NCBI GenBank assembly: GCA_024636505.1
Contig: JAGXGY010000069.1
Location: forward strand, 1-61,757
Source of the DNA: Methylobacter sp.
GTDB lineage: Bacteria; Pseudomonadota; Gammaproteobacteria; Methylococcales; Methylomonadaceae
DNA length: 61,757 nt
Direction: 5' to 3'
The notes beneath the pieces were generated by a model. The model ran no database searches and had not been told where the DNA came from. It worked only from the letters and a program-made list of their open reading frames with translations. Shown here one piece after another: positions 54,264 to 61,757 of this stretch (within the stretch, counting starts at the first letter, position 1; every line of letters begins with the position of its first letter). A program made the position numbers and the translations under genes.

Positions 54264-55565
54264 ATGACTAAACTGCGCAGTGTTACCTTAAATGAGAAAG
54301 CTCAGTCTTTATGTGAGCTGCCGATTTTATCTGGAGCTACCGGGCCCGATGTGGTAGATATTCAAACTTTGTACCAACAGACCGGTATGTTTACCTATGA
54401 CCCCGGGTTTACCTCTACGGCCAGTTGCAGTTCAGCGATAACCTATATAGATGGCGAGAGAGGCATACTGCTTTATCGCGGTTACCCTATCCAGCAGCTT
54501 GCAGAACATTGTACTTTTTTGGAGGTTTGTTATCTGCTGTTGAATGGCGAATTACCCGACACCGATGAAATACAGAAGTTCGAAGACACCATCACTCTGC
54601 ACACCATGGTGCACGATCAGCTGACTAACTTTTTTAAAGGATTCCGTCGCGATGCACACCCGATGGCCATTATGGTGGGTGTTGTTGGTGCATTGTCATC
54701 GTTTTATCATGACGCGCTGGACATTAAATCTAAGAAAGATCGTGATCTGAGTGCCATTCGCCTGATTGCTAAAGTACCGACCATCGTGGCGATGTGTCAT
54801 AAATACAGCACCGGCTTGCCGTTTATGTATCCGCAAAATAAGCTGAGCTACGTTGAAAACTTTATGCGGATGATGCTGGGTACGCCTTGTGACGAGTTCT
54901 TGCCTAATCCTGTCCTGGTCAGAGCGTTGGACAGAATTTTGATCCTGCATGCCGATCATGAACAAAATGCATCGACTTCAACTGTGCGTTTAGCCGGTTC
55001 CAGCGGCGCCAACCCTTATGCCTGTATTACGGCCGGGATTGCCTGTCTTTGGGGATCCGCTCATGGCGGCGCTAATGAGGCTGTACTCAATATGCTGGAG
55101 GAAATTAGCGATGTTTCGAATATTACGGCATTTATAAGCAAGGCCAAGGATAAAAACGATCCGTTCAGGCTGATGGGTTTTGGTCATCGGGTTTATAAAA
55201 ACTATGATCCGCGTGCCAAGTTAATGCGTGACACCTGCCATGAAGTACTGACGGAACTAGGTCTGCATGATGACAAAATATTTAAATTAGCGCTAGAGTT
55301 GGAGCGCATCGCCCTTGAAGACGAATACTTCGTCGAGAAAAAGCTTTACCCGAATGTCGATTATTATTCCGGTATTGTGCTGCATGCATTAGGCATTCCC
55401 AGCAACATGTTTACCGCGATGTTTGCGATGGGCCGAACTGTGGGCTGGATCGCTCATTGGGATGAAATGATAGCCGATCCTGAACAAAGAATAGGGCGTC
55501 CAAGGCAGCTTTACACCGGCGCGACAAAACGTGATATTCCGCCGCAACATATTAAACGCGCTTAA
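54264..55565 (+). CDS. gltA: Citrate synthase
   Basis: It condenses acetyl-CoA and oxaloacetate to citrate. The 433 residues fit the hexameric type II enzyme of Gram-negative bacteria. Active-site residues are visible: His267 in [10 protein letters not shown], His308 in [14 protein letters not shown], Asp366 in YPNVDYYSG; the residue numbers nearly coincide with those of E. coli. [17 protein letters not shown] is family-typical. It has its own promoter region after the eda terminator. A short hairpin without a T run (55571-55595) follows the stop. Confidence 0.96.
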   Translation: MTKLRSVTLNEKAQSLCELPILSGATGPDVVDIQTLYQQTGMFTYDPGFTSTASCSSAITYIDGERGILLYRGYPIQQLAEHCTFLEVCYLLLNGELPDTDEIQKFEDTITLHTMVHDQLTNFFKGFRRDAHPMAIMVGVVGALSSFYHDALDIKSKKDRDLSAIRLIAKVPTIVAMCHKYSTGLPFMYPQNKLSYVENFMRMMLGTPCDEFLPNPVLVRALDRILILHADHEQNASTSTVRLAGSSGANPYACITAGIACLWGSAHGGANEAVLNMLEEISDVSNITAFISKAKDKNDPFRLMGFGHRVYKNYDPRAKLMRDTCHEVLTELGLHDDKIFKLALELERIALEDEYFVEKKLYPNVDYYSGIVLHALGIPSNMFTAMFAMGRTVGWIAHWDEMIADPEQRIGRPRQLYTGATKRDIPPQHIKRA

Positions 55566-55622
55566 ATTGCAGGGGCGGCCCGGTCTGTCGCCCCTTGTGC
55601 CGGGAGATTTAACGGCTGAATG

Positions 55623-56294
55623 TTATTTGAAAATTGAATTGATAAATATTGAAATGTGTTTAATTTCTTCAATGCACAGACTATGTTCCATGATGTAATC
55701 ATGCCATTCGATGTTGTAGTTCATCGATTGTAGTGTATCGAATGCGGCTTTGCCGGACTCGACTGCAACAACCGGGTCTATGATGCCGTGGGCCATAAAT
55801 ATCGGTGTAGCCTTATTGGCGACTGAATATTCGGTCTTTAATTGTTCAATTGTCGGCAAATAAGTCGATAGCGCAACAATGCCGGCCAATTGATGCGGGT
55901 ACTTTAAGCCGACATGAAGCGCAATCACACCTCCTTGAGAAAATCCGGCCAGTAAAATATTTTTTGACGGGATGCCTTTGTCGATTTCCTGCTGGATTAA
56001 TGGTTCAATCAACTCGGCTGACTGATAGATGCCGTCAATATCGACTTTGTGTTCCAGAGACATTTCCAAAATGTCGTACCAGGAGCGCATTGACATGCCG
56101 CCATTGATGGTGACAGCCTGGATCGGCGCATTGGGAAAGATGAAATGAATGTTGGCTTTCGCGGTTAACAGCAGTTCGGGAACCAGGCTTTCAAAATCAT
56201 GACCATCGGCGCCTAAGCCGTGTAACCATATGACAGAATACAGATGCTCGGATTCGGGTTGTATTTCGATGGTGCTCAGTTGTCTGGAATTCAT
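55623..56294 (-). CDS. Phospholipase/carboxylesterase family hydrolase
   Basis: A 223-residue alpha/beta hydrolase. VIWLHGLGADGHDFESLVPE near the start and FPNAPIQAVTINGGMSMRSW are classic for the bacterial carboxylesterase II / acyl-protein thioesterase-like family. Triad: Ser119 in AGFSQGG, Asp173 in GIIDPVV, His204 in MEHSLC. It probably cleaves short acyl esters in the cytoplasm. The start at 56294 follows TTGGAG; the longer frame overlaps that site. The GFA-family gene lies 20 bases upstream in the same direction. Confidence 0.9.
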   Translation of the reverse strand: MNSRQLSTIEIQPESEHLYSVIWLHGLGADGHDFESLVPELLLTAKANIHFIFPNAPIQAVTINGGMSMRSWYDILEMSLEHKVDIDGIYQSAELIEPLIQQEIDKGIPSKNILLAGFSQGGVIALHVGLKYPHQLAGIVALSTYLPTIEQLKTEYSVANKATPIFMAHGIIDPVVAVESGKAAFDTLQSMNYNIEWHDYIMEHSLCIEEIKHISIFINSIFK

Positions 56295-56313
56295 GAATTC
56301 TCCAAGGTAGTAG

Positions 56314-56727
56314 TCAATGCCACGGATTACCGTCAAATTTCGGCAGATCAGGGTTCATAGTGTCCCATGGTTGGGCATCTGCCACCCAAATATCTTTTTG
56401 GGGCTGAAAAATGCCGGGATCGTCAAGCGTTGCGGCGGCAATCGCTCTTATGTCGTCAAAGGCGCTGTTTCTGCCAAATAATGAAGTTCCGCACTTCGGG
56501 CAAAAAGCCCGATAAACGGTATTACCGCTTGCCGCAATGCTAGCATATTCTTTATAGTTGCCGCTTATGGTCAGGGCTGAAGCGGCAACAAACAGGCCGG
56601 CAAAATAGGGGGCGCCAATCGCTTTTTGGCAGGTTCGACAATGGCAGTTGAAACCGCTGATAGGTTTAGTCGATATTTCATATCTGACCGCACCGCAAAG
56701 GCAGCCGCCGGTAATGGGCAGTTTCAT
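56314..56727 (-). CDS. GFA-family zinc protein
   Basis: A protein of 137 residues. Zinc-binding cysteines lie in GGCLCGAVRYE, CHCRTCQKA and FCPKCGTSLFG, the GFA (glutathione-dependent formaldehyde-activating / CENP-V) fold. Only some members help add glutathione to formaldehyde; most have no known reaction, so a link to C1 metabolism, though attractive for a methylotroph, is unproven. Same direction as the downstream esterase. Confidence 0.88.
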   Translation of the reverse strand: MKLPITGGCLCGAVRYEISTKPISGFNCHCRTCQKAIGAPYFAGLFVAASALTISGNYKEYASIAASGNTVYRAFCPKCGTSLFGRNSAFDDIRAIAAATLDDPGIFQPQKDIWVADAQPWDTMNPDLPKFDGNPWH

Positions 56728-56830
56728 GTTTTTTCCTTAAATGGCATTGGCAGATAGTTACCGGTAAATCTTAGTGCAATAAAACGAATATCAGTTAAAT
56801 GTTAATCAAAAATACCCGAGTCATAAAACA

Positions 56831-57151
56831 ATGTGGGACGATCTTATTTTAATCGCTTTATTGCTGGGCGCATACCTGTACTGGTTTAACGGGCAGCAGG
56901 TGAAAGAGCTTGCACTTAAGGCCGTCAGGGCGCATTGCTTTAGCCTGGATGTCCAAATGCTGGATGAGTATGTGGCGCTAAACAGCATCCGGGCGACCAG
57001 AGACCAAACCGGGAAGATGCGCATGCGCCGGGCATTTTTATTTGAGTTTTCTTCGACCGGGAATGAGCGCTATAACGGAGCTTGTATTATGCTCGGGCGG
57101 CGAGTCGAGTCGATTCATATGGAGCCGTACCGGATTGACGAGCAATTTTAA
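56831..57151 (+). CDS. DUF3301 protein
   Basis: A 106-residue protein with an N-terminal membrane helix (about 4-20, DDLILIALLLGAYLYWF) followed by a basic domain. Typical family segments are QQVKELALKAVRAHC, DEYVALN and MRRAFLFEFSSTGNERY. DUF3301 is widespread in gammaproteobacteria without a known function. The zinc-ribbon gene follows 22 bases later on the same strand. Confidence 0.85.
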   Translation: MWDDLILIALLLGAYLYWFNGQQVKELALKAVRAHCFSLDVQMLDEYVALNSIRATRDQTGKMRMRRAFLFEFSSTGNERYNGACIMLGRRVESIHMEPYRIDEQF

Positions 57152-57173
57152 AAACAGTTTTGTGGAGAATCAA

Positions 57174-57461
57174 ATGAGTCATTGTTCAGTCTGTGGTCAT
57201 GAACGTAATCAGGGCGAGATCCAGTGTCCGGAATGCGGTCATTTTTACTCAAAAATTGCGGAGATTATCGCGGAACAGGAAGCGCAGGAGGAAATGCAAA
57301 CATTTCGGGGGCGATGCAAAAGAATCTTAAACTCGGGTGATATTAAGTCCGGATTGCTGGACGAGTTGAAGCAGATGCAGGAGGAACTGACCCCAAAAGG
57401 CCTGTTCGCGCTTTTTGTAATTTTCGTTTTTGTCTTCGCGTTGGTGGCTTCTGTTTTGTAG
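57174..57461 (+). CDS. Zinc-ribbon membrane protein of unknown function
   Basis: A 95-residue protein. An N-terminal zinc ribbon has two CxxC pairs (CSVCGHERNQGEIQCPECGH), then a charged helical part (about 28-70), and the C-terminus is a single membrane helix (about 75-94). Starting at 57174 places the zinc ribbon first and has TGGAGA at the right distance; the frame further upstream overlaps the preceding gene. No named family is recognised. Confidence 0.75.
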   Translation: MSHCSVCGHERNQGEIQCPECGHFYSKIAEIIAEQEAQEEMQTFRGRCKRILNSGDIKSGLLDELKQMQEELTPKGLFALFVIFVFVFALVASVL

Positions 57462-57543
57462 TCATCATTAAGCGCAGAGCTGCACCCGTTAAGCTGTTAG
57501 CATGCCATAAACAGTTTAACGGGTCTAGCTGCCCGCGAACCCG

Positions 57544-57867
57544 TTATCTGTCCAATAGGTCGAGTTTGCCTTCTTTTCCGTTCCAGTCATCGGCATTAGC
57601 TAAAGGCGGTTTTACATCAGTAATAACGGGCCATTGTTTGGCCAGTTCGGCATTTAATGCGATGAAAACTTCCTGCCCTTCAGGTAATTCATCTTCCGAA
57701 AAAATTGCATTGGCGGGGCACTCGGGTTCGCATAACGTGCAATCGATACACTCATCTGGATCAATAACCAGAAAGTTAGGGCCTTCATGAAAGCAATCTA
57801 CCGGGCATACATCGACACAATCAGTAAATTTGCATTTAATACAGTTTTCAGTGACGACAAAAGTCAT
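57544..57867 (-). CDS. fdxA: 7Fe ferredoxin (FdxA type)
   Basis: A 107-residue electron carrier with one [3Fe-4S] and one [4Fe-4S] cluster, like Azotobacter ferredoxin I. The two cysteine groups are at [19 protein letters not shown] and [18 protein letters not shown]. The C-terminal extension (about 60-107) is typical of FdxA. Its redox partners are not identifiable from this window. Confidence 0.92.
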   Translation of the reverse strand: MTFVVTENCIKCKFTDCVDVCPVDCFHEGPNFLVIDPDECIDCTLCEPECPANAIFSEDELPEGQEVFIALNAELAKQWPVITDVKPPLANADDWNGKEGKLDLLDR

Positions 57868-58049
57868 AATTATTACCAGGAAAGTTGATGTTTAATTTGA
57901 AGCGGTATTCTAGCAGAAAGCGCTGAATGATTGAATGCTGAGTTTGTTATGGACATCATTTAACCGGGTTTGGGGCGATACCAAGGCAAATCATGTCATC
58001 GTAAGTAGAGGCTTAATTTAAGCGCAAGGTTTTTTAATGTATACAGGCA

Positions 58050-58526
58050 TTAATTTTCGCGCCATTCCGAATAAGGATGCATCGCAAGATTGTTATTGTA
58101 ATAACGCAAATCCCCGGTAACTTCCAGGCCTATCCAGTCAGGTTTGGAGAAAGATTGTCCTGTTTCGTTTAATTCAATTTCAGCGACTATCAAGCCCTGA
58201 TTGTCGCCCTCGAACTCATCTATTTCCCAAAGATGATTATCATCAGTGACGAAATGACGGGTTTTTTCGATTAACGGTTTTCTGCAAAGATTCATTAATA
58301 TCTCGTTTGCATCAGCCATCGGAATTTCATATTCATACTCATGGCGGTGAGTGCCGACAGTCGCCGTTTTTATGTTCAACCAGGCATGATCATTGCTGAT
58401 GCGCACCCTGATTGAACTGGTCGGTTGCGAGCTTAAATAGCCTTGCCGATATTTTATCGAGCGGCTAACGTATTTGCGCCAGTCATCATTGGCGAGCAAA
58501 AATTTATGTTCTATTTCTATAGCCAT
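58050..58526 (-). CDS. CYTH-domain protein
   Basis: A 158-residue CYTH (adenylyl cyclase CyaB / thiamine triphosphatase) fold protein. The ExExK signature is at the N-terminus (Glu4, Glu6, Lys8 in MAIEIEHKFL), followed by RQGYLS, IRVRIS and NIKTA strands and the acidic EIDEFEG and VAEIEL segments. Bacterial members of this size often hydrolyse inorganic triphosphate or other polyphosphates; cyclase activity is less likely. Independent of the class I cyclase above. Confidence 0.88.
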   Translation of the reverse strand: MAIEIEHKFLLANDDWRKYVSRSIKYRQGYLSSQPTSSIRVRISNDHAWLNIKTATVGTHRHEYEYEIPMADANEILMNLCRKPLIEKTRHFVTDDNHLWEIDEFEGDNQGLIVAEIELNETGQSFSKPDWIGLEVTGDLRYYNNNLAMHPYSEWREN

Positions 58527-58582
58527 GAGTAGATGTCTTTGGTATCGGTTACCATTGAGCTTGCGCCGCCAGACTAACCGGA

Positions 58583-58804
58583 TTAATGAAAAAAATGATC
58601 GTCATCGACAACCCTGTCGCCATTATCGTCGTCCAGCGACAATGATTCTCCGGGAATTCTCTTTTCTTCCATTGCCCATTCTCCCAAATCTATCAATTTA
58701 CAACGTTCAGAGCAGAATGGTTTGAATGCTTGTTCAGGAATCCAGGGTACGGAGCATCCGCAATTAGGGCACTTTACAGTCAAGGTTTTTTTGGATGCTG
58801 ACAT
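58583..58804 (-). CDS. yacG: DNA gyrase inhibitor YacG
   Basis: A 73-residue zinc protein that binds GyrB. The four zinc ligands appear in KCPNCGCSV and [12 protein letters not shown], followed by the family's [11 protein letters not shown]. It is last in the conserved pilD-coaE-zapD-yacG order, and its ATG overlaps the zapD stop by one base (TAATG). Confidence 0.93.
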   Translation of the reverse strand: MSASKKTLTVKCPNCGCSVPWIPEQAFKPFCSERCKLIDLGEWAMEEKRIPGESLSLDDDNGDRVVDDDHFFH

Positions 58805-59580
58805 TAGAAGAGGCAGCAGGTTAGCGAAAAAGGAATGTTGTCGGTACTTTGTGTCGGGCGTTTATTGTCGGAAGAAGGCACCATAAACCGGATGGTGCAA
58901 CGGTGTTTGCCTCCGCTGATTTCCGCAAAGCAATGTATGGATTTATCCAGGCTGACTTTCAGCAGTTGGTGGGGTTGGTTGGTATCCAGCGATAATTGAA
59001 AAAAACCGGCTTCAGCTATCTGTTGAGTCGGTGAGCTGCAATGACGTATAAAATTAAGAATCAGATCAATGGCAATACGAATATCATTAAATGGACTGCT
59101 CCAGTGTTGCAGATCTTTTAATCGATTGGCTTCATCCTGCTCAAGCCAATAATGAAATTCGGGTAAATCGAAAGAGCAGGTTCCTCCAGGAATGGAGCTG
59201 CGTTGTGCAATGCTCTGGAATAGATCGCTTTCCATGACTTGGCTGCCGATTTTTCCGTTAGTGGCATAAAGTTTTTTGCTGGTTTGATTTAATTTGCTAA
59301 GCAGTTCTTCCAGTTTTTGCGCGTCGACGCTTTGGTTGTTGGCGATTTTATTGAGAACGTTAGCATGTCGATCCAGTTCTTTCAGGATTTCCGACTTCAG
59401 ATCATTGCGCCTGAAGATAGTCATGATATCGAGCAGCACGCTGATTGCGGCGCGTTTATCATCAACCGTTTCACCTGTTAAAAAATGGCTGAATTGTAGG
59501 AAAAGTTGTTCTAGCCGTATAAAAACCCGGATGCGTTCATTGAGTGGGAATTCATAGGTAATCGTGGTGTTCACAGACAA
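58804..59580 (-). CDS. zapD: Cell division protein ZapD
   Basis: ZapD crosslinks FtsZ filaments at midcell. The 258-residue protein has the helical N-terminal half ([19 protein letters not shown]), [16 protein letters not shown] in the middle, and a beta-rich C-terminal part with [12 protein letters not shown]. Length is standard. It follows coaE by one base and overlaps yacG by one, as in other gammaproteobacteria. Confidence 0.93.
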   Translation of the reverse strand: MSVNTTITYEFPLNERIRVFIRLEQLFLQFSHFLTGETVDDKRAAISVLLDIMTIFRRNDLKSEILKELDRHANVLNKIANNQSVDAQKLEELLSKLNQTSKKLYATNGKIGSQVMESDLFQSIAQRSSIPGGTCSFDLPEFHYWLEQDEANRLKDLQHWSSPFNDIRIAIDLILNFIRHCSSPTQQIAEAGFFQLSLDTNQPHQLLKVSLDKSIHCFAEISGGKHRCTIRFMVPSSDNKRPTQSTDNIPFSLTCCLF

Positions 59581-59581
59581 A

Positions 59582-60187
59582 TTAATCCTGGTAAGCGCTT
59601 AATGAAAGGTATAAATTGTGCAGTTTTTTTACCTGTTCTGCAAGTCTATAATCAGTATTTGAGTTATCGATAAGGTCGTCGGCTTTTGCTTTTCTGAATG
59701 CGCGAGATACCTGGTTGTCGATTATGGACTGTATTCTTGCAACGGTCAGCTTATCTCGAATCTTAACCCGTTCAATCTGTGTTTCAACGGAACAGTCGAT
59801 AACCAGTATCCGGTCAACAAGATGCGTCATGCCGGTTTCGAATAATAACGGGATGCTGATAATGCAATACGGAGCGATGAGCTGTTCGAGTTCTGCTTGC
59901 AGGGATTTAAAGATTAAGGGATGAAGTATTGATTCAAGTTTTTGTTTTTGTTCGGGATCGGAAAAGATCTGTTCCCTGAGATAATGTCTATTCAACGAGC
60001 CGTCAGGATTGAGGGCGGCTGTAGCAAATGCCTGTTGTATCGTCACTAATGCCGGTTGTCCTTTTTCGACTAGCCGATGGGCTATGTCATCGGCATCAAG
60101 CACCGGGACATTTAACTCGGAAAAAATTCGGGCAACCGTCGATTTTCCACAGCCTATGCCGCCGGTTAGCCCGACCTTGAATACCAA
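59582..60187 (-). CDS. coaE: Dephospho-CoA kinase
   Basis: It phosphorylates dephospho-CoA, the last step of coenzyme A synthesis. The 201 residues begin with the P-loop GLTGGIGCGKSTVARIF; DADDIAHRLVEKG, HYLREQIFSDPEQK, the PLLFETG segment and VIDCSVETQIERV are conserved. One base separates it from pilD upstream and one from zapD downstream, so the three are one transcript. Confidence 0.95.
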   Translation of the reverse strand: MVFKVGLTGGIGCGKSTVARIFSELNVPVLDADDIAHRLVEKGQPALVTIQQAFATAALNPDGSLNRHYLREQIFSDPEQKQKLESILHPLIFKSLQAELEQLIAPYCIISIPLLFETGMTHLVDRILVIDCSVETQIERVKIRDKLTVARIQSIIDNQVSRAFRKAKADDLIDNSNTDYRLAEQVKKLHNLYLSLSAYQD

Positions 60188-60188
60188 C

Positions 60189-61067
60189 TTACAAACCTGC
60201 GGTCATTAAATAAAAGCGGTTAATGTCGTTGCCCCAGAGTAGCGCAATCCATCCTGCGGCGGCTAAATAAGGCCCGAAAGGGATAGGTACATTATGATCG
60301 TGTTTGACAAAAACGATCATGCCGAGGCCGATGATTGCGCCGACCAGTGATGATAATAAAATAATAATCGGCAAGTACTGCCAGCCCAGCCAGGCACCGA
60401 ATAAAGCCAGCAATTTGAAATCGCCATAGCCCATGCCTTCTTTGCCGGTTACCAGTTTAAACAGATGAAATACCAGCCAAAGGGCGGTATAACCGGCAAC
60501 TGCGCCGATAATGCTGGCATGAGCATCGGTAAATACAGTAAACAGACTCAGACATAGACCCAGCCAAAGCAAGGGCAGAGTGATGGGGTCAGGCAGTAAC
60601 TGGTGGTCGATATCGATAAAGATTAAGGCAATCAACGACCAGGTCAACAGCAGGGCGAAAGCGGCTTGAGGCGTGTAGCCAAAATGCCAGGCGACTATGA
60701 ATGATGTTATCGCGGTGAACGCTTCTATGATCGGATAGCGCATCGAAATATGACCGGCGCATTGCGCACACTTTCCGCGTAAAAAAATATAGCTGATGAC
60801 CGGAATGTTCTGGTAAGGCTTGATCGGCGTATTGCATTGGGGGCAGTGGGATAAAGGAAAAACCAAGTTGAAGGCCTTTTCTTTTTCGGTTTGCACCGTT
60901 TCCGGATTAAGTTGCAGGTATTCAGTGCATTCTTTATGCCATCCTTGTTGCATCATGATGGGCAAACGATAAATGACGACATTGAGAAAGCTGCCGACTA
61001 ACAAGCCGATAATACCGGCTAAAAGTGAAAACCAAGGGCTTACGGTTAAAAAAGTATCAAGCTGTTG
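60189..61067 (-). CDS. pilD: Type IV prepilin peptidase / N-methyltransferase
   Basis: PilD cuts the leader from type IV pilins and type II secretion pseudopilins and methylates the new N-terminus. From the ATG at 61067 it has 292 residues, the usual length. A first membrane helix with GSFLNVVIYRLP is followed by the cytoplasmic zinc site (CPQCNTPI and RGKCAQCAGH) and about seven more helices with catalytic aspartates in IDIDHQLLPD and GMGYGDFKLL. The frame is open 34 codons upstream, but those residues precede the first helix and lack a ribosome binding site. Pairs functionally with pilSR at 29.5-32.5 kb; pilB and pilC, usual neighbours, are not seen upstream. Confidence 0.93.
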   Translation of the reverse strand, partial: QQLDTFLTVSPWFSLLAGIIGLLVGSFLNVVIYRLPIMMQQGWHKECTEYLQLNPETVQTEKEKAFNLVFPLSHCPQCNTPIKPYQNIPVISYIFLRGKCAQCAGHISMRYPIIEAFTAITSFIVAWHFGYTPQAAFALLLTWSLIALIFIDIDHQLLPDPITLPLLWLGLCLSLFTVFTDAHASIIGAVAGYTALWLVFHLFKLVTGKEGMGYGDFKLLALFGAWLGWQYLPIIILLSSLVGAIIGLGMIVFVKHDHNVPIPFGPYLAAAGWIALLWGNDINRFYLMTAGL

Positions 61068-61568
61068 CATCGGTGTTTTCTGATGAGTGAGTGAAAGAGT
61101 AAAGATGGATTGTATTGGCGCCAGGGGTTTTTCGCCTTTCGCCCGATTTTTTTCATAATAACCACACAAAGAAGTGTTGCATAATAAATGAGATATAATT
61201 TATGCATTTGTTTTAATTATGTTTAATCGCAAGCTATCTGCAAAATTTACCATGGCGTGTTTCATTAGTTAGGCTAGAATCACCTAAATTTATCAAAATT
61301 TAAATTTTTCTAGGAAAAATGAAACGGTCCCTAGGTCTAAAATATATGCAAAGAACAAATAAAAATGAAACGTTCTGTATTTATTATTATTCATTTAATT
61401 ATAGATTAATAATAGTCTTTATGTTAATCCCTAGCCTCTGTTAATGATAAGTATCTCTAATATTCGCATAAAGCTTGTTTATGAACTTGCTCTGTATTTT
61501 ACGGACGCTCCACCCCAGACGAGCATCCATTACGACTATTTTTAACCCACACGTAAAGGACTACCCGC
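61068..61568. other. AT-rich intergenic region
   Basis: About 500 bases upstream of pilD, markedly AT-rich, without a supported gene. A minus-strand frame (61499-61741) overlaps the start of an IS1-like element in the wrong direction and is rejected. No tRNA or terminator was recognised. Confidence 0.45.
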
Positions 61569-61616
61569 ATGGAGAAAAAAAAGCTTAGCGAAACGGATAT
61601 TATCAGTAAATTTATC
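61569..61616 (+). pseudogene. Interrupted gene start, possibly a type I restriction subunit
   Basis: An ATG behind AAAGGA opens the frame MEKKKLSETDIISKFI, which then runs into an IS1-like left end and stops at 61633-61635. The LSETDI..KFI pattern resembles the first residues of HsdR-type restriction subunits, which often begin with a short LSE(S/T)DI segment. Sixteen residues are too few to be certain. The remainder would lie beyond the element, outside the window. Confidence 0.35.
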
Positions 61617-61757
61617 GGTAATGGGTTAAATCTGTAGTTTGTTGTATTATTAGCCGTATGACATGCTATCAAGAAATCGTCTGCCCCGAGTGCGGCAGCA
61701 GCCAAATTACAAAGTCCGGTCGCACAGAGCAAGGGACACAACGTTATCGATGCCAGA
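61617..61757 (+). mobile_element. IS1-like insertion sequence, left part, cut by window end
   Basis: The element seems to begin at GGTAATGGGTTAAATCTGTAG, which fits IS1-family ends (GGT-AATG type), immediately after the broken frame. A zinc-finger transposase frame starts 41 bases inside. The right end is outside the window, so length and target duplication cannot be checked. Confidence 0.6.
61658..61757 (+). CDS. IS1-family transposase, N-terminal fragment (InsA-like), partial
   Basis: The frame starts at ATG 61658 and is open to the window end (33 codons). The peptide has an InsA-like zinc-finger start, VCPECGSSQITKSGRTEQG, followed by TQRYRC, the conserved region that precedes the next zinc cysteine. 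In IS1 this domain binds the element ends. The catalytic DDE part would follow outside the window. Confidence 0.7.
   Translation, partial: MTCYQEIVCPECGSSQITKSGRTEQGTQRYRCQ

Noticed and set aside
55571-55595. Terminator after gltA
   Set aside because: The stem AGGGGCG/CGCCCCT is present but no T run follows, so it is only mentioned with gltA.
56314-56727. Formaldehyde detoxification role for the GFA-family gene
   Set aside because: The fold includes many proteins without this activity, and no glutathione-dependent formaldehyde dehydrogenase lies nearby.

Overview
The window reads as chromosomal DNA of a gammaproteobacterium. The most telling block is 22174-28517, where an EVE-domain gene, 6S RNA, zapA and a zapB-like gene stand next to ygfB, pepP, ubiH and ubiI, a neighbourhood known from Pseudomonas and relatives. 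Further support comes from the pilD-coaE-zapD-yacG operon (58583-61067), pilSR, a class I adenylate cyclase and a glutamine-dependent NadE. Together with a complete GlgE-type alpha-glucan cluster and an Entner-Doudoroff operon this suggests a Methylococcales-like organism (type I methanotroph), but no methane or methanol oxidation gene is present, so that placement is inference.

Layout. (1) 1-820: debris of mobile DNA, including an IS200-like relic whose transposase has a stop, a frameshift and a lost C-terminus. (2) 821-18320: a BON lipoprotein gene facing away from a six-gene operon, glgB-glgE-treS/mak-glgX-treZ-malQ/treY. The genes overlap by 4-14 bases or are closely spaced, and the operon ends in a strong hairpin. 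TreY and TreZ make trehalose from glucan, TreS-maltokinase turns trehalose into maltose-1-phosphate, GlgE polymerises it, GlgB branches, and GlgX and MalQ trim and rearrange. No glgC or glgA is here. MalQ and TreY are one 1712-residue polypeptide. (3) 18484-21911: dTDP-L-rhamnose genes rmlC-D-B-A on the minus strand. (4) 22174-28517: the EVE/6S/zapA and ygfB-pepP-ubiH-ubiI block, invaded by repeats. (5) 28878-37000: a lysine/alanine-rich membrane-anchored protein, pilSR, sucCD, an AT-rich phosphohydrolase-fold gene that looks acquired, and nadE. (6) 37257-49546: an accessory stretch with membrane proteins, a PepSY protein, a fatty-acid-hydroxylase/DUF2934 fusion, cyaA, a TSUP permease, an L,D-transpeptidase, small secreted or membrane proteins, and most of the repeats. 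(7) 50057-55565: zwf-edd-eda and gltA, i.e. the Entner-Doudoroff route and entry to the TCA cycle. (8) 55623-61067: housekeeping genes ending in yacG-zapD-coaE-pilD. (9) 61569-61757: the first codons of a possible restriction gene, broken by an IS1-like element that runs off the end.

The most unusual content is intergenic. There are at least three dispersed repeat families: a 285-bp near-identical pair next to 6S RNA and cyaA; a pair of roughly 90-115 bp inverted-repeat elements lying in opposite orientations; and a family ending in a conserved AAACC..CAAGGAA..TGAT block that supplies the ribosome binding site and start codon of rmlB and pepP. One copy of the last family is itself interrupted by a MITE-like insertion, and another follows a row of hairpins. 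I saw no CRISPR array, tRNA, rRNA or recognisable complete defence system.
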